DNA of 64,000 nucleotides from Zingiber officinale (GCF_018446385.1 NW_024589893.1:27840-91839); one strand, 5' to 3'; shown: positions 1-13,055, numbered from the stretch's first letter. Program-made: numbers and translations. The notes: generated from the sequence alone by a model not told the origin.

Positions 1-65
1 AATTCTAGAGAAGAAAAAGAGTAGCTGAAAATTTCAGCAATATTCCGTTCCATGGAATTCAATAG

Positions 66-630
66 TCAAGACATAACCATTTGGTCTTTGGCTAGCCAAG
101 CTTCATATCCTGGTGCAGTTACTTCAGGAACTGCCTCCTTTCCATTAATGAAGCCAAGTTTTGATCGACCACCAAGAGCAATAGTGATGGTCCTAGACCA
201 AGGCAAATAATTGTATTCATTGAGTAATACTGAACACAATTTGTGAGAAGTATTCTGCTCAGCATCAAAACTGTTAGAATCAGCAGTTATCTCACTAGAG
301 GATGAGGAAAAATTGTCAGGGTTCATGACAAATATAAAGAATTTAGAGTTTATATAGAAACTTCCTGCTCTGATACCATAAAGAAAACAGAAACGGAAGA
401 GAATGGAATTTAGACAGTGATGTAAATCATAGTTTGATATTCATCTTACACATATTTATACACTTGTCATGGAGACAACATATTAAAGACGATTCTAGAA
501 AATAACACAACCAGCTCAAGAGTTGTTGACTAGAAAATTAAAAACGCCTAGAAAATAAGCAAGAACATAACTGACAAACTTGAAAAATAGAAACATTTGA
601 AAAAGAGAACACATTGAATATCACTTATCA
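66..630 (-). mobile_element. Ty1/Copia remnant: gag start, primer site and part of LTR
   Basis: A short minus-strand frame at 66-326 has the Copia gag N-terminal pattern (LNEYNYLPWSRT, then a KLGFINGK block). Just upstream in the element's sense lies TGGTATCAGAGC (368-379, minus), the primer-binding site complementary to initiator methionine tRNA. LTR sequence should begin near 380 and includes a TATAAATA-type box at about 449-463. The outer LTR end is not clear and is set near 630 only by loss of recognisable sequence. The rest of the element lies beyond the left edge or is lost. It is broken and non-functional as seen. The family call is firm; the LTR extent is weak. Confidence 0.7.
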
Positions 631-1519
631 CTTCTCCACATATTGCCTTTCAACAGTTTTCTTTATCTGATCTCTCGTACAAATGCTATCTGATCTCTCC
701 CAAGCAATCATTGTCATTAAGAAAGAATTGCTCTTGTTCCAACGCAATAAATTTGCATCAAAAAGTAACCGTGAAACTCGCGGGCCACCAAGTCTTTTTA
801 GGACAGAGGGCCAAAGAGCCTGGGGTAACCAACCATGTTGTTTCAAGGTACAGGCATGCAAGGATGTACAGTGGAGTAGCGTCGAACTCATTTCTCTACA
901 ACATAACCGTGCAATCATTAACTGATCAGGAAGAACAAAGGTGGACCACACGTAGCTAATTACGATGGCAGAAGTTGAAGGTCTAGAGGCCTACGCGAGG
1001 GGGCTATTACGACACTGACGCCCCCTTACTTGCGTAGCTCAATTAGTTCAAACGTTTCTGAAATTAACTTTCAACCTTTCGCCATTTGAGTAGTTTGAGT
1101 TTGCTGCATAATAATCAGTTAACTTATTTGTCCATGAACATTCACAACTTAATCTGTATCTTTCATAGTGCAGAAGACCAATTAATATGATTTGGGCGTG
1201 TTCCATATATCAGCTGGTTAGCTCCAATAATTTACTCCAATATGGCTCGACAAAGGAAGAAGAATTAAATAGGACTAACTTCTTGCATTGTTAAATATAC
1301 TGATTCCAATAAACCAAAAACTGAATTTTAATTTATTTATTAGGCATATATAGTTAACATACATTTGTCAAACATCTATGTATGTATTCCATCTCTTTCT
1401 AAATGTTTCTTTCTTTCTTTAAGAAACTTTTCACAATAATCCCAATTCCCAGTAATAATCAGCAGACCAAGGTTCTTTCTTCTATATCGCAGTGCACACG
1501 CACACAAAATGGCAATCAC
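631..1519. other. intergenic, nothing recognised
   Basis: Short frames on both strands here have no recognisable domain and look like chance. This is the space between the Copia remnant and the 3' end of the HOTHEAD-like gene, and part of it should be that gene's 3' UTR and polyadenylation region. Confidence 0.5.
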
Positions 1520-4018
1520 TTATACTCCTGCTGCTCTTCCCAGTCTCTCCCTCAGTATCTTCACTCCCATGTATCTGCGTATCAAACGCACACAAGAAGC
1601 ATATATAAATTAAGTGTACAAGCTAGTGATTAGATTTGTGACTGCAAATTCTACAAGGTCTCTTCTTGGAAGAATTCCAATGATATTATTTGCCTACCTT
1701 CCCATCATCATGACGGTAGCCTGTGGGTTCGTCCCCGGTGACCTGTAGAACGTGGAGCCGTCCACCACCCTGAGCCTGTGTACGCCGAGCACCCGGTACT
1801 TGCCGTCGACCACCTTCCTGACGCAGCAGCCGCCGTGGTAGTGCCAAATGGTGGTGACAGTGTCCCTGCAGAACTGTTCCACCGAGGCGGTGTCGTTGGT
1901 ATGCTTAGGAATCAGGTTCACGTTCGCCCGCACGCTCATGTTCAGTAGCGCTTCCATCGTGTAGGTGTCTTCGATGGTGAGGTCGGCGAAGCGCTTCGTC
2001 CGCACCACTCGCCCGATGCTGCGGATCCCGTACACGCACCGCCGAAGGTCCAAAGGGTGGCTGAAGTAGTTAAAGGTCACGGCCGGCGGAGTGTCCACGT
2101 CGCCGTCGACGAGGTGGATGCCGCCCCGGGACAGCGGCCCGTCTATCTTCTCCAGTATGAAGCCGCCTCGGAACGCCTCCCTCGGCAGGGTTTTCTTTAT
2201 TTCCCTCGCGTACTTTTGCGCCGCCTCGAGGCTCCTCTGATTCGGAGGAATCGTCGAGAGCTGCCCGATCTTCAAGCATACCACCATCAAGAAATTGATT
2301 GAAATTGTAGCTAGAAAGATCAATAACGATGCCGCGCGGAGATGGACGACTACCTCGGCGGACATGACACCGTGATGGCACTTGATGCTGTCCGATGACT
2401 GGCTGAAGCCGCTACTGGCCTCGATGAAGACGCCGCGATGGGTGATGCCGACGGTCTGAATCAGCGACTGTCGTATCGACTTTTTCGTGGGCATGAAGAT
2501 GGAGTTGAGCGGGTTGTCCGCCATCCCCTTCCCGACGTGCGGGTTGTCGACGACCACTGGAATGCCCAATTTCTCGAGATCCTTCCGCGGCCCAATCCCG
2601 CTGAGCTGCAACAACTGTGGGCTACCGATGGCGCCCACCGACAGAATCACCTCACTCCGGCTTCCGTCCTCGAGGAGAGCCAGGTGCCGCTTGCCCGATT
2701 CGTCCTTGAATTCGACCCCTGCCGCTGTCGGCCACCGCCGCCCTGATGTTAATAATACTACATTATCGCAAAATTCTTTTAGTGAGTGAGGAAGCTGAAG
2801 CTTAATTTAATCACCGGGTCCTCCGTCGAAAATGATCCTCTCGACGGTGGCATGGAGGAGAACTCTGAGGTTGCTGTAGTTCGCTGAGGCGAGGAGGTCT
2901 GCGGCAGTATGACGGAAACCGTCCTTGTCAAAGATGGTGCCCCCAATCTTGGTCCCGTAGAGGTGGTCGTAGGTGTAGCCGTTGAAGGGCCCGATGCCAG
3001 CCTCGAGCAGGCCGTCGCGGAGGGCAGCCTGCCACGGAGCAACCTCTGGCCAGTGTACGATCCTCTGCTCCACCCACCGATACGCCTCGTTCACCAGCTT
3101 GGCGTCCCACCCCGCTGCCTTCACGTAGCTGCATAATTATTTCAAAGTTTAACATTTTGTTTTTTCAATAATGCAAAGCAATTGCATAACGACGCTAGCT
3201 AGCTAGCTACAAAATCTAAGACGAGGTCCAATTTTAAGCTCTTTTTAATCGTCTAATTTATTGTGAGAATTAGATCTCAATCGTTAAGAGTCAAAATTAC
3301 TTTTTGGTGTTTTTTAAATTAAACGCCTCAAAAATTTATAATTGCATTTTTGATTGATTGATTACCTTGGACTGGCTCTGGTGTAGAAGCCGGCGTTGAT
3401 GCAGGTGCCGCCGCCCAAGACTCGAGCTCGAGCGTTGATGACGCCATCGGTGGAAATGAAGGGCTGAGATGGTGCAGAAGGGGAGGTGTCCGTGAGGCAG
3501 ATGTGGAAGTTCTGCATGTGAGAAATGTTGGGGTTACCGTACGGCGAGCCACCCCGCTCCAGCACCAGCACGCTGTAGTTCTGGGAGAGAGTGGCCGCCA
3601 AGGGGCACCCAGCGGTGCCGCCGCCCACAATTATGTAGTCGAATCGCTCCTTTTTGGCCTGCGAGAAGCAACTCGCTTCGTGCAGGTAAGGATAAGAATG
3701 CTTCTCGTTGCCGCAGGAATCTGCTGCGTGCAATGAGAAATTTGTTCAGATTATATAAATTGGTAAAATTCCAAGAAAAATCTCTTCAAATTAAAGGTCC
3801 AGTTTAGTTTGATCGATGATCACAGGAATGCAAATTGGAGCGAACAGGGGAGTAAATTCTTCCTTCAAAATGTCGCCTTTTTTAGTCACTGCGCGCACTG
3901 AAACACTTCATGCATTTGCGGTTGCGCTCAATGAGAAGGGAGAAAATCAAAGAAACATACCTTGTGCCGTTTGGAGTACAATGAGGAAGAAGCACAAGAA
4001 CTTGATCAAGAGATCCAT
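1520..4018 (-). CDS. HOTHEAD-like GMC oxidoreductase, complete, six exons
   Basis: Exons on the minus strand: 4018-3961, 3723-3366, 3128-2815, 2742-2354, 2269-1698, 1574-1520. All junctions are GT-AG and the phases close to 581 residues, close to the usual ~590 of plant HOTHEAD proteins. Exon 1 encodes a hydrophobic signal peptide (MDLLIKFLCFFLIVLQ). Residues about 47-58 are the FAD-binding DYIIVGGGTAG; next come RVLGGG and the GMC signature GAIGSPQLLQLSGIGP, then SAE-IGQLSTIPP across an 84-bp intron, the catalytic-site HYHGGC and the closing NPQATVMMMGRYMGVKIL. The last exon is only 55 nt and is easy to miss. Arabidopsis HOTHEAD is tied to omega-hydroxy fatty acid oxidation for cutin and to organ separation, so a secreted flavoprotein acting on cuticle precursors is likely. 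The exact paralogue is not determined. Confidence 0.93.
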
Positions 4019-5492
4019 GAAGAAAGAATTCAGCGATCTTCTATTCCACTTGAAGAAGATGCAGTCTGATCTGTAAATGCAAATTCGGTGCATTTAAGAG
4101 GGACAACAAATAGCACAGTGGTGCATTAAAAGAAACTATATGAAGGCTGAGCTGGAGTGGGGTTGATCATTCATGCTATGAAACTAAGAGCTAGGAGGAT
4201 GAATTTCTCTTAATGATTTCTGCTCTCTCTTTATCTTGTTTTGGTTTTACAACCAATTAATTGAGAAGGAACGCACAGCTGCAGAACAAATCGATGGCTT
4301 CATGGGAGGAGTGTGTGGCTTGGTCATTAGATTTTTCATCTGCAATAATGACGAGAGGCTTCAAAAAATTGGAGGTTGGGGGGGCGTTGTCGTTGGCACA
4401 GAGAATGCGGACAGTTGGTGTCATGAATGCGACCAAGTATGGTGTTAAGAAGTGTGATGAAGGTTCCTTTCCATCCTCCAATTCTATTGGCATCAAATTC
4501 TAACTGCTGATGATCAGTACTCTTTATTCACTAGCAATCAACAATCCTGTTCCAATTTCAGCCAAATTTGACAGCTAAAAGGTGCTGATTTGTAAACATT
4601 TTTACTAGACTACTCAAGATTTCTTTTATGTATAGAATTACTAAGGCTGGCTAGGGATGACCACTAGTCTCCTAATAATCAAGTTCTTGAGTGAATGTCA
4701 AAGTTGAGTCTAGTAGTCTAAGCCTGATAAAAAGGAAGTGGACTGAGAAGGAAAACTCAAGGTCTATTTGTATATCTTGGGGAATTAAGCTAAGTGTGCC
4801 TGCATGAGACTATAAAAGCTACGGATGGAAATGAGTGTCCAAATGATTAGGTACCGTTGTAAGGGATGAGCAAGTTTTAGAGGTGAATGGATTAAGGGGA
4901 AAATGATCACATGTATAATAATTTGTAGTAGTTTTGTTTGAAATACTGGCTTTTATGAACAATGATTTAGTTTAGCAAATTAAGACAATTTGAGACGATA
5001 AATTTAAACATCTGTCTCATCAAGACTCATTTATCAATGATTTCTCTGTGATTTGAGGACTAGCAAGCAAAGGATGGGAGGTTAGAGAAGGTTCAATTTC
5101 AATAATAACATGAATAAAGTATTGTAAATGTCACCACTTGAGTTAGATAATAATTAAGCACCATCAGCTTTAATTATGGAGTGTTATGGAGCCGACTTTG
5201 TTAGTTGGATCTAATTTTCTGATATTTTATTAATGCTTTTATTGATCTGATTTTGTCAGAAAATTTCCTTATTTGAATAAAAAATTAACATTGATTTTTT
5301 TGTTTTAAATACAACAATCACGTGAACGTGAGTTCTTTTCATTTATGATATATATGTGGAATCAAGCTAGGTATGCATCTTGTTCACTTGTTATCCATTC
5401 GTACAACAAAGAGGCCAAGGTCTCTATCTCACAGCTGGTGCCTCAATCACGAACTACAGTCAACACTAATCCTGAATAATCAATCCCTCGAC
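4019..5492. other. upstream region of the HOTHEAD-like gene, no gene seen
   Basis: AT-rich sequence between the HOTHEAD-like start codon and the first LTR of the nested stack. It must hold the gene's promoter, but I could not fix a TATA box. Frames around 4236-4503 show no recognisable domain. Confidence 0.5.
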
Positions 5493-5874
5493 TGATGCGG
5501 AGGGATTCCAAAGTATTAGGATATACATCCTAGGCTTTTTTTTAGTTAACATTTTCTTGAATTATATTTAGCCTTATCCTTAATTTTAGAAAATTAAGTC
5601 TGGTTGATTAATTTTTTATTTAGATTTTTATGAGAGTTTTGAGAGCTACGTAAATGTTTAGGATAAATTATTTTTGATATTAAATTAATTAATTTCGCTT
5701 AAGTCACATTATAACTACATCTCTTTCTTAGCGTCTTTCATTCCTGCTCTTATTTTCTCAAGAAGATTTTTAATCTTAGTTTGATCAACTTCTTATTTTG
5801 TTATTTTTCTCTTATTCTCATCAATTCCTCTGAAATTTTACGCCCCAGAATAATTCATATTCTGTCCAGTGTCA
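5493..5874 (+). repeat. 5' LTR of the old Ty3/Gypsy element
   Basis: Starts TGATG..GAGGGATTCC, ends in CA just before a TGGTATCAGAG-type primer site. It matches the copy at 35407-35880 over scattered blocks, including GATATTAAAT and the AAGTCACATTA/AAGTCACGTTA region. The ends are approximate by a few bases. Confidence 0.75.
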
Positions 5875-8094
5875 GTTGGTATCAGAGTCAATTAAAATCC
5901 AATGAAGGGTCGTCATGAACGTGATCATGGTTGCAACAAGCAAGTTTCGATTGAGGAAGTCCAGCACAGTGATTGTTACGTTCATGATGTAATGATGATT
6001 GGGGATTTATAGAAGCAAGTTGTAGAATTAACCCGACATCTACAGTGTCAGATTTTAAAGATCGTGAGATCTTTGATTGTAACTCTAAGTCTACTTTCAA
6101 GAACTCGTATCACCATCGTACTATGTACTAGGAACACCATAGTCGAGAGGAACGATATAGGGACTTTGGTTTCCGAGTTGATCTTCCTGATTTTTTTGGC
6201 ACATTACAAGAGCAAAGCTTCATTGGTTAGATCAACGAAGTAGAGGGAATTTTCAAGTACAAGGAAATACCTGATCACGTCAAAGTAAAATTGGCCGTTA
6301 TTAAGTTCAAAGGTCGAGTCTCAGCATGGTGAGAGCAACTTCGACGATCACAAGAGAAACAAGGTACATCCAAAATTATTGATTGGGAAAAATTGAAAAA
6401 GCTTAAGAGAACCCACTTTCTTCTCTTTGGCTAAGTGCAAATGTTGTTTCGATGACTTCATAGGTTGAGGCAAGGGACTAGAACCGTTGACGACTATACA
6501 GAGGAATTCTATCAGCATATTTCTCAAAACGGTCTATCCGAGGCCAAGGAGCATACGGTAGCGCGATATTTAGGGGGATTACTATAGCCCTTATAAGATT
6601 CCATGAGCCTCCACTCACTCTAGATTGTTTTAGAGATTTATCAGCGAGCCTTGACCGTTGAAAAGCAATTAAACTGAAGACCCACAAATATGAGCGATCA
6701 AAACAATCAAGTTGTTCACCCTCAGGAGCTATGCCCTTCCCAGCAACCACCACAAGATAACCCTAAGACATTTATCAAGTGCTTTCAATGTGGTGAACAG
6801 GGGCATCAAACTTCAAATTATAAAAGATCCCTAAATTTAAAAAAAAAAAAAAACTCTACTGGTTGATGAAGACATGAAGGATAAACTGAAACAGATTGAT
6901 GAGATGATTTACGATGATGAGGTTCTTTATTGCGATGGTCTTGAGACTCTCATCATACGCAAGAGCCAACTAGTCCCCAAGGAAGAATTGAAAGATGATT
7001 GGCTGAGAACAACATCTTTCACACAACTTGCACGGTTGTGGACAAAGTTTACAAGATAATCATTGATAGTGGAAGTTGTCAAAACATTGTATCCGAAGAA
7101 GTTGTTCAAAAGTTACAGTTGAAGATAGATCATCATCTAAAGCCCTATAAGTTATCATGGCTAAGCAAAGGAAGCGAGGTAACCGTGGATAGGCGTTGCT
7201 TTTTGTCTTTTTCTATTGACAGCAAGTATTACGATCAAGCATGGTGTGATGTTGTGTCAATGAACACATGTCACATATTATTGGGACGACCTTGGCAATA
7301 TGATCACAACATGATCCACAATAGACGTTAGAATACCTACACCATGAGCATCAAAGGGAGTAACATCATATTGGCTCCTCGATGAGAAGGAACCCCTTCA
7401 AATTTGGTAACCAATAATTTTACACTACTTTCTATGTCCAGATTCTTGAACTTGAAGATGTGTTCTATGCTTTGCTTCCTTGTAAAAGTGATGTAGTAGA
7501 CCTAAACTCGAATCTACCAGTTGAGATACAATAACTCATATTCGACCTTATTGATTTGATAGCCGAAGACCTTTCTCTGGGACTTCCCCCTATGAGAGAC
7601 ATTCAACACTAGATTGAACTCATTCCGAGGTCAAGCTTACATAATCGGCCGGCATACCAACTTCATCCTAAGGATGTTGAAGAACTACAACGACAAGTTG
7701 TGGAGTTATTAAGATGAGTCTATATTCATGAGAGTATGAACCCTTGTGCAGTCCTTGCCCTATTTGTGCTAAAGAAAGACGGTTCGTAATGCATGTGTGT
7801 TGATAGTCGAGCCATCAACAAAATCATGGCGAAGTATAGATTTTCGATTCCTCACTTAGATGACATGTTGGATCAACTTTCTGCCTCTAAGATCTTCTCC
7901 AAGATTAATCTTAGGAGTGGATACCACAAGATTCAAATCAAGCTTGGAGATGAATGGAAGACTGCCTTCGAGACACAACATGGGTTGTATGAGTGAATGG
8001 TCATGCCTTTCAGACTGTCCAATGCACTCAGCACTTTCATGAGATTCATGCATCATGTTTTACGACCTTTCATGGAAAAATTTATGGTTGTATA

Positions 8095-9452
8095 TGTAAG
8101 AGCATAGGCACGTGAGAGGGGGGATGAATCACATGTATTTTTAAAAAGTTTCTTTTTTTAACTTTAAAAAATAAGTGCGCAGCAGAATAAAATAAACTAA
8201 GTAAGAAAGAATCGAAACAAAAAATCAAAAATAAAGAAAAGGTCAGTTTTACTTTGTTTGGAATTTTCAATGACTCCTACTCCAAGACTCAGACCCCTTG
8301 GACTTATCGATGGATAATCTACTAAAATTCTCTACCGATAAACTCCTGATAGAGTAATCGAGTATAAAGAATAAGAGGAAAGTATAACAGATCTACACTT
8401 CCTTATGCAATAAAAATAATTGACTTTAAATTAAATTGTTACCCAACACAATGATGTCAAAATGGATATGCTCGTGTGTTGGTATCAATCTGTTGATAGC
8501 AATCGAGCATAGTCGAGTAGTAATATGGCAGCAGTGCAAGGTCATAGTGATAGAATTGTCTTAAGCTTGTGTAAAAGATTATCTATCAGCCATTGGTTGA
8601 ATCCCTCTTTTAAACAGTGTTGGAGATTCCTCCAACAATCCGAGGTGCCTCCGATGGTACTTATCTGATCTAGACTTTAGTCTTTATCCATGGGAGGGCA
8701 CCTCCATTAGCTTCGAGGTGCCTTCAATGTGCTCTAAGGTGTCTCCAATCTCCTCCGAGGTGCCTCCCTGCAGTGAAACTCTATCTTCAAAATTTATCTA
8801 TGCAAGGGTGCCTCTGAGTTGTTTAGGGCACCTCCATTCAACTCCAAGGTACCTCCCCGTAGCTCCGAAGTACCTCGAGCACTTATTTATCTGAGGCTTA
8901 CTCTTTGTACTTCATTCCTGCAAAACACACTAGTCCGAATAATAAAAAATATCCTGCAAAATAAAGTTAGCACATTAAAAATAAAATCAATTTATAACTT
9001 AGATCATGTCTCACTAAGACCAAGATTTAGTCATGGTCTCAACTTAAACTTCCCAAATGGATCTAAGTTGGACCAGCACTTACAACCCCACTGGACCTCA
9101 CTTGCCTACTCTTCCCAATGCTTACCTCACTTACCATTTTCCAACTCACTCGACTCTTGACCCACCAGGTCTTTCTACTAGATGCCCCATCTAGAGTTTA
9201 GCCAATTGTCAGATCCCACGAACCAAACTAGACTTCTTGCCATATATCAACTGATTTGGTCTTTCTATACCAATTATCAGGTCCTCTAGACCTAACTAGA
9301 CTTCATCTTGGTGTCAGGTCCCATCAAGTCTTTTAGTCCTGCACATTTGGTAATCGAGTTAGAAAATACAACATCTAATTTTAAATCATTTATTATTCAT
9401 CAAAACATGAATTTCTTTAGACATCCTTATTTAGAGTCCGACATGAGCTTTG
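8095..9452. mobile_element. solo-LTR-like insertion in the Gypsy reverse transcriptase
   Basis: Gypsy coding sequence stops at the start of its catalytic motif (VVYV) near 8094 and resumes only after 16312. The insert begins TGTAAGAGCATAGG and soon has GGGGGGATGAATCAC and GTGCGCAGCAGAA. These words parallel the start of the gag-only element's LTR (GGGGTGTGAATAG, GCGCAGCGGAA), so this looks like a diverged relative's LTR standing alone. Between 8640 and 8880 the word GAGGTGCCTCC and its variants recur with the complement GGGCACCTCC. The right end is masked by the next insertion. No coding capacity seen. Confidence 0.5.
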
Positions 9453-11268
9453 TGTTAGGATCCTTCGTACTCGGCTAGAGAGAGGGGTGTGAATAGCCGA
9501 CCCCAATTGCTCGCGTTTCTTTCTACAAACTAGGGTTAGCGCAGCGGAAACTAAATGCAGAAAGAAAACAGGAGAAGAAGTCAAACCTCTACGCAAGGAT
9601 GTAACGAGGTTCGGAGATGAAACTCCTACTCCTCGGCGTGTCCGTAAGGTGGACGAAGCCTATCAATCCGTCGGTGGATGAGTCCCCGGAAAACCGGCTA
9701 AATCAAACTCCTTGTGGGTGGAGAAACCTCGCCACAATCACTTGCAACAGCAAGCTAAGAGTACAAGAGAATAGCAAGAACAAAATACAACAGGAATGTA
9801 AACACAGTAGCTTGCCTTCTCGTCGACTGGGGTCCCGGATGAAGTAGCAACTTCACGGACAGATGCAACAAGCAACTCAGCAGCAGCTGATCCAGTCGTG
9901 GAATGAAGCTCACACGAAGCTTCGACAAGGAGGAGCTCAACAAAGCTCAAGCACAACAACACTTGGCAGCAGGAAGGAAGAAGAGAGCAGCAGCCCTCGA
10001 CCCCTTTATACCTGCGAAGAAGAAAAGAAACTAGCCGTTGCGTGCAGCTAGAACCTGATCGATGCGTGGACCGATCAGTAACATCTGATCGATGCGGACC
10101 GATCGGAAAAAGCCGCTTGTTCCATCCCTGATCGGTCCATGGACCGATCGGGGACGGAGAGGCGCCAGAGGGGCTTTGTGCTGATCGGTCCCCAGACCGA
10201 TCAGCCCCTCTTGCGCCTCGATCCTGTTCGGCTTCTGATCGACTCCTGATCGGTCACCAGACCGATCAGTTAACACACAGTATGCTACTGATGTGTTACT
10301 GATCGGTCACCAGACCGATCAGAATATTCTCGGTATCACTGGATCGATCACCAGATCGATCCAGCTCATGGTTTTCGCCCAAACCAAGTCCAAACCAACA
10401 TCCGGTCAATCTTGACCTGTTGGTACATTGCGCCTAGCATCCGGTCACTCCCTTGACCTGCTAGGACTCCCCGCTAAGTGTCCGGTCAATCCCTTTGACC
10501 CACTTAGACTTTTCTCTCCGTACCAAGTATCGGGTCACTCCTATGACCTACTTGGACTTCCCATCACCAGATGTCCGATCACCCTCGATCCACCTGGATT
10601 TTTCCTTGCCCGGCTTCACTTACCAGGACTTTCACCTGGCTTCACTCACCAGGATTTCCACACTGTCTAACATCCCAGTTAGGACTTTCTCACTGCCTGG
10701 CTTCACTCACCAGGACTTTCCAACTGCCTAATATCCCAGTTAGGACTTTCTCATTCACCTAGCTTCACTCACTAGGATTTTCACCTGGATTCACTCACCA
10801 GGATTTCCCGACTGCCTGGCTTCACTCACCAGGACTTTTCCCCGTGCCAAACTCCCTGTTTGGACTTTCCCCGTGCCAAGCCTCCATACTTGGACTTTCC
10901 GCGTGCCAAGCTCCTGCTTGGACTTTTCCCCGTGCCAAGTCTCCGTACTTGGACTTTTCCAGTGCCAAGTCTCCATACTTGGACTTTTCGCGTGCCAAGC
11001 TCCCTGCTTGGACTTTTCCCGAATCAGGTCAACCAAGTCAACCTTGACTTACAGTTGAACCAATAATCTCCCAAACATCTATTCTTGTCCCATATCAAGA
11101 ATAGAACTCTCTCACGAGTGTCAAACATAAACATGCAACTCAACTAGGTCAACCTTGACCTAAGGTTGCACCGACAATCTTCCCAAGTCAAACATCAAAA
11201 TACAACTCGAGTCAAGTCACCTCGAGTCGGGTCAACCAGGTCTACCTTGACCTAAGGTTGCACCAATA
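9453..11268 (-). repeat. 3' LTR of the gag-only element (1,816 bp)
   Basis: Direct repeat of 14590-16307. It begins TGTTAGGATCC on the plus strand and ends at GCACCAATA beside the purine tract. It contains clustered GATCGGTC dyads (about 10050-10345) and the long hairpin array (10395-11011). It is about 100 bp longer than its partner because of indels and a replaced block. Confidence 0.9.
10395..11011. repeat. array of about 19 stem-loop units with covarying arms
   Basis: Consecutive units each made of a 5-7 base arm, a loop and the matching arm, joined by a short spacer (often ACTTTTC or ACTTTCC). Arm pairs include CCAACA/TGTTGG, CTAGCA/TGCTAG, CTAAGTG/CACTTAG, CCAAGTA/TACTTGG, CCTGG/CCAGG, CCAAAC/GTTTGG and CCAAGC/GCTTGG. 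The first four units also have an inner stem GGTCA/TGACC. The arms change from unit to unit while the pairing is kept. A second copy lies at 15460-16050 with one unit fewer. It belongs to the LTR and codes for nothing recognisable. Confidence 0.85.
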
Positions 11269-11904
11269 ATCTCCCCCTTTTTAATGTTTGACAAAACTCA
11301 TAATCAAGTTAGGTTAACCCGATAACCTAACTTAAGTTTTCCAACCATCTTCCAATGTCCAATGTTCTTTCCTTGAACATTCTCTGGACATTCTCCCCTT
11401 AGGTTAACCCTATAACCTAACTTGGGTTCTCCAATAATTCTCCCCCTTTTTGACACACATCAAAAAGAATTCCAATGTTCTTCCTCGAACATTCCTTGAC
11501 ATTCTTCCCCTAGCTTAGGTTAACCTGATAACCTAACTTGGGTTCTCCAATAATTCTCCAATGAACACTCTCCCCTTTTTGACACACATCAAAAAGAAAA
11601 AGGAGAGTATCAAGGTCAAGAGTTTCTTCCTAATGAAAGTCCCATACCTTTCATTGAAACTCTTAATTTCCCCCTTGATACTAAACTCAACAATCAACTT
11701 AGTGATAATCCCATATCACTAATCCTCAAAAGTCTTAAGGAGTAACTCCCCCTAAAAGTCAACTCCCCCTTGACAATTAGGTAAAACTCCCCCTAAAGGT
11801 TAACTCCCCCTTGACCATTGCACCAACAATGTCTTTGTGAGTTCCAAACCTTTAGAAATCCACAAAACCCAACTTCCAGCTGAAATTTCAGAAACTGGCA
11901 CGCT

Positions 11905-12095
11905 CTGATCGGTCCCCAGACCGATCAGAAACCCCATGGATCGGTCCCCAGACCGATCAGGCCTTCACCAGATCGCACCAAGCTCTCTGGTTCTTACTGG
12001 ATCGGTCTGCAGACCGATCCATGCTTCACTGGATCGGTCCACAGACCGATCAGGACTTACCTGGATCGGTCCCCAGACCGATCCAGACTCTGATA
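11905..12095. repeat. cluster of GATCGGTC/GACCGATC dyads
   Basis: Five near-copies of a 24-base dyad of the form CTGATCGGTC-N4-GACCGATCAG lie in the non-coding interior of the gag-only element. More copies lie in its LTRs (about 10050-10345 and 15165-15430). Each copy can fold on itself; the four central bases vary most (CCCA, TGCA, CACA, ACCA). Confidence 0.8.
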
Positions 12096-13055
12096 GGCAG
12101 ATTTCTGAAATTTCCTTCCCGAAATTCAGAAATTCCTAGAAAATTCCAGAAAATTCGAAAAATTGTGAAATTTTGAGGATACATTCCTCATAACATATAC
12201 TATCATGGAAAAATAGTTTTCTATGAAAATAACTTCCATTTTTCAATCTTGATACAAAGTTCAAAAACTTTGAAATAGTTCAAGTTTAACTCAACTTTGT
12301 ATCACAATGTTCAATGATGAATGCAATCACTAGGAAAGCTTCATCAAGGTTTTTCAAATCAATTTTGAAATGATTTTAAACCCTTTAATTTAGGATCATA
12401 ATCTTAGGACTATATGTACATGACTTGTACACAAGTTTTCCCTATGATCCTCCATTTCTTGAATTAGGCTCATCTAGGTACAAGAACTATGCACCTTGAT
12501 CCTAACTCATGATCCTAATATCTCACACACATCTAAAGTGTATCAAACACATCCATGGCAATTTTGATGTGAGATATGGGTTTAGGTATCTTAGACTAAG
12601 GTCTCATGCATTTTCTAAACACAAATTTGATCTCAATATCAAAATATGTTTTTCATCCTTAAATCAATTCAATTGATTATTAATGCAAGAGATGATGACA
12701 TGGCATGGCATATGGCAACCAATCATGGCAAGTTAGCACAAATAAAATACCTAAATTCCCTATCTAAGTATCCTTAGCCTTAGCTAACTTAAAATCTAAC
12801 CCTAGATTGTCCATATATCCCTAAGAGAAAACCAAAATCCCAATTATGGTATTTCTCTAGGTTTTCTTAAATTGTGCCAAATAAGATTAAAATCGATATT
12901 TTTCAAATATGGCACAATTTACTCTTCAAGGAGTAAATTATAATTCTTTTTCATTTTCAAAGGTTATCAAAACCTTGAAAATGCTCCTTGAGTGTCAATT
13001 TCCTCAAAGTTGGGTTAACTACCCTTCTAATTGGAGTTGACACTCTCTAACCCAT

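Noticed and set aside
628-951. 107-codon minus-strand frame beside the Copia remnant
   Set aside because: No Copia or host domain; composition is like the surrounding non-coding DNA.
2057-3155. Several long frames on the plus strand and in alternative minus frames across the HOTHEAD-like gene
   Set aside because: They overlap GC-rich exons with a clear GMC protein in another frame; no domain of their own.
4236-4503. Overlapping 70-80-codon frames on both strands upstream of the HOTHEAD-like gene
   Set aside because: No homology recognised, and overlapping frames on both strands suggest chance openness.
10395-11011. CRISPR-like regular array
   Set aside because: Eukaryotic nuclear context, no constant repeat with unique spacers, and the units are self-complementary with changing arms.
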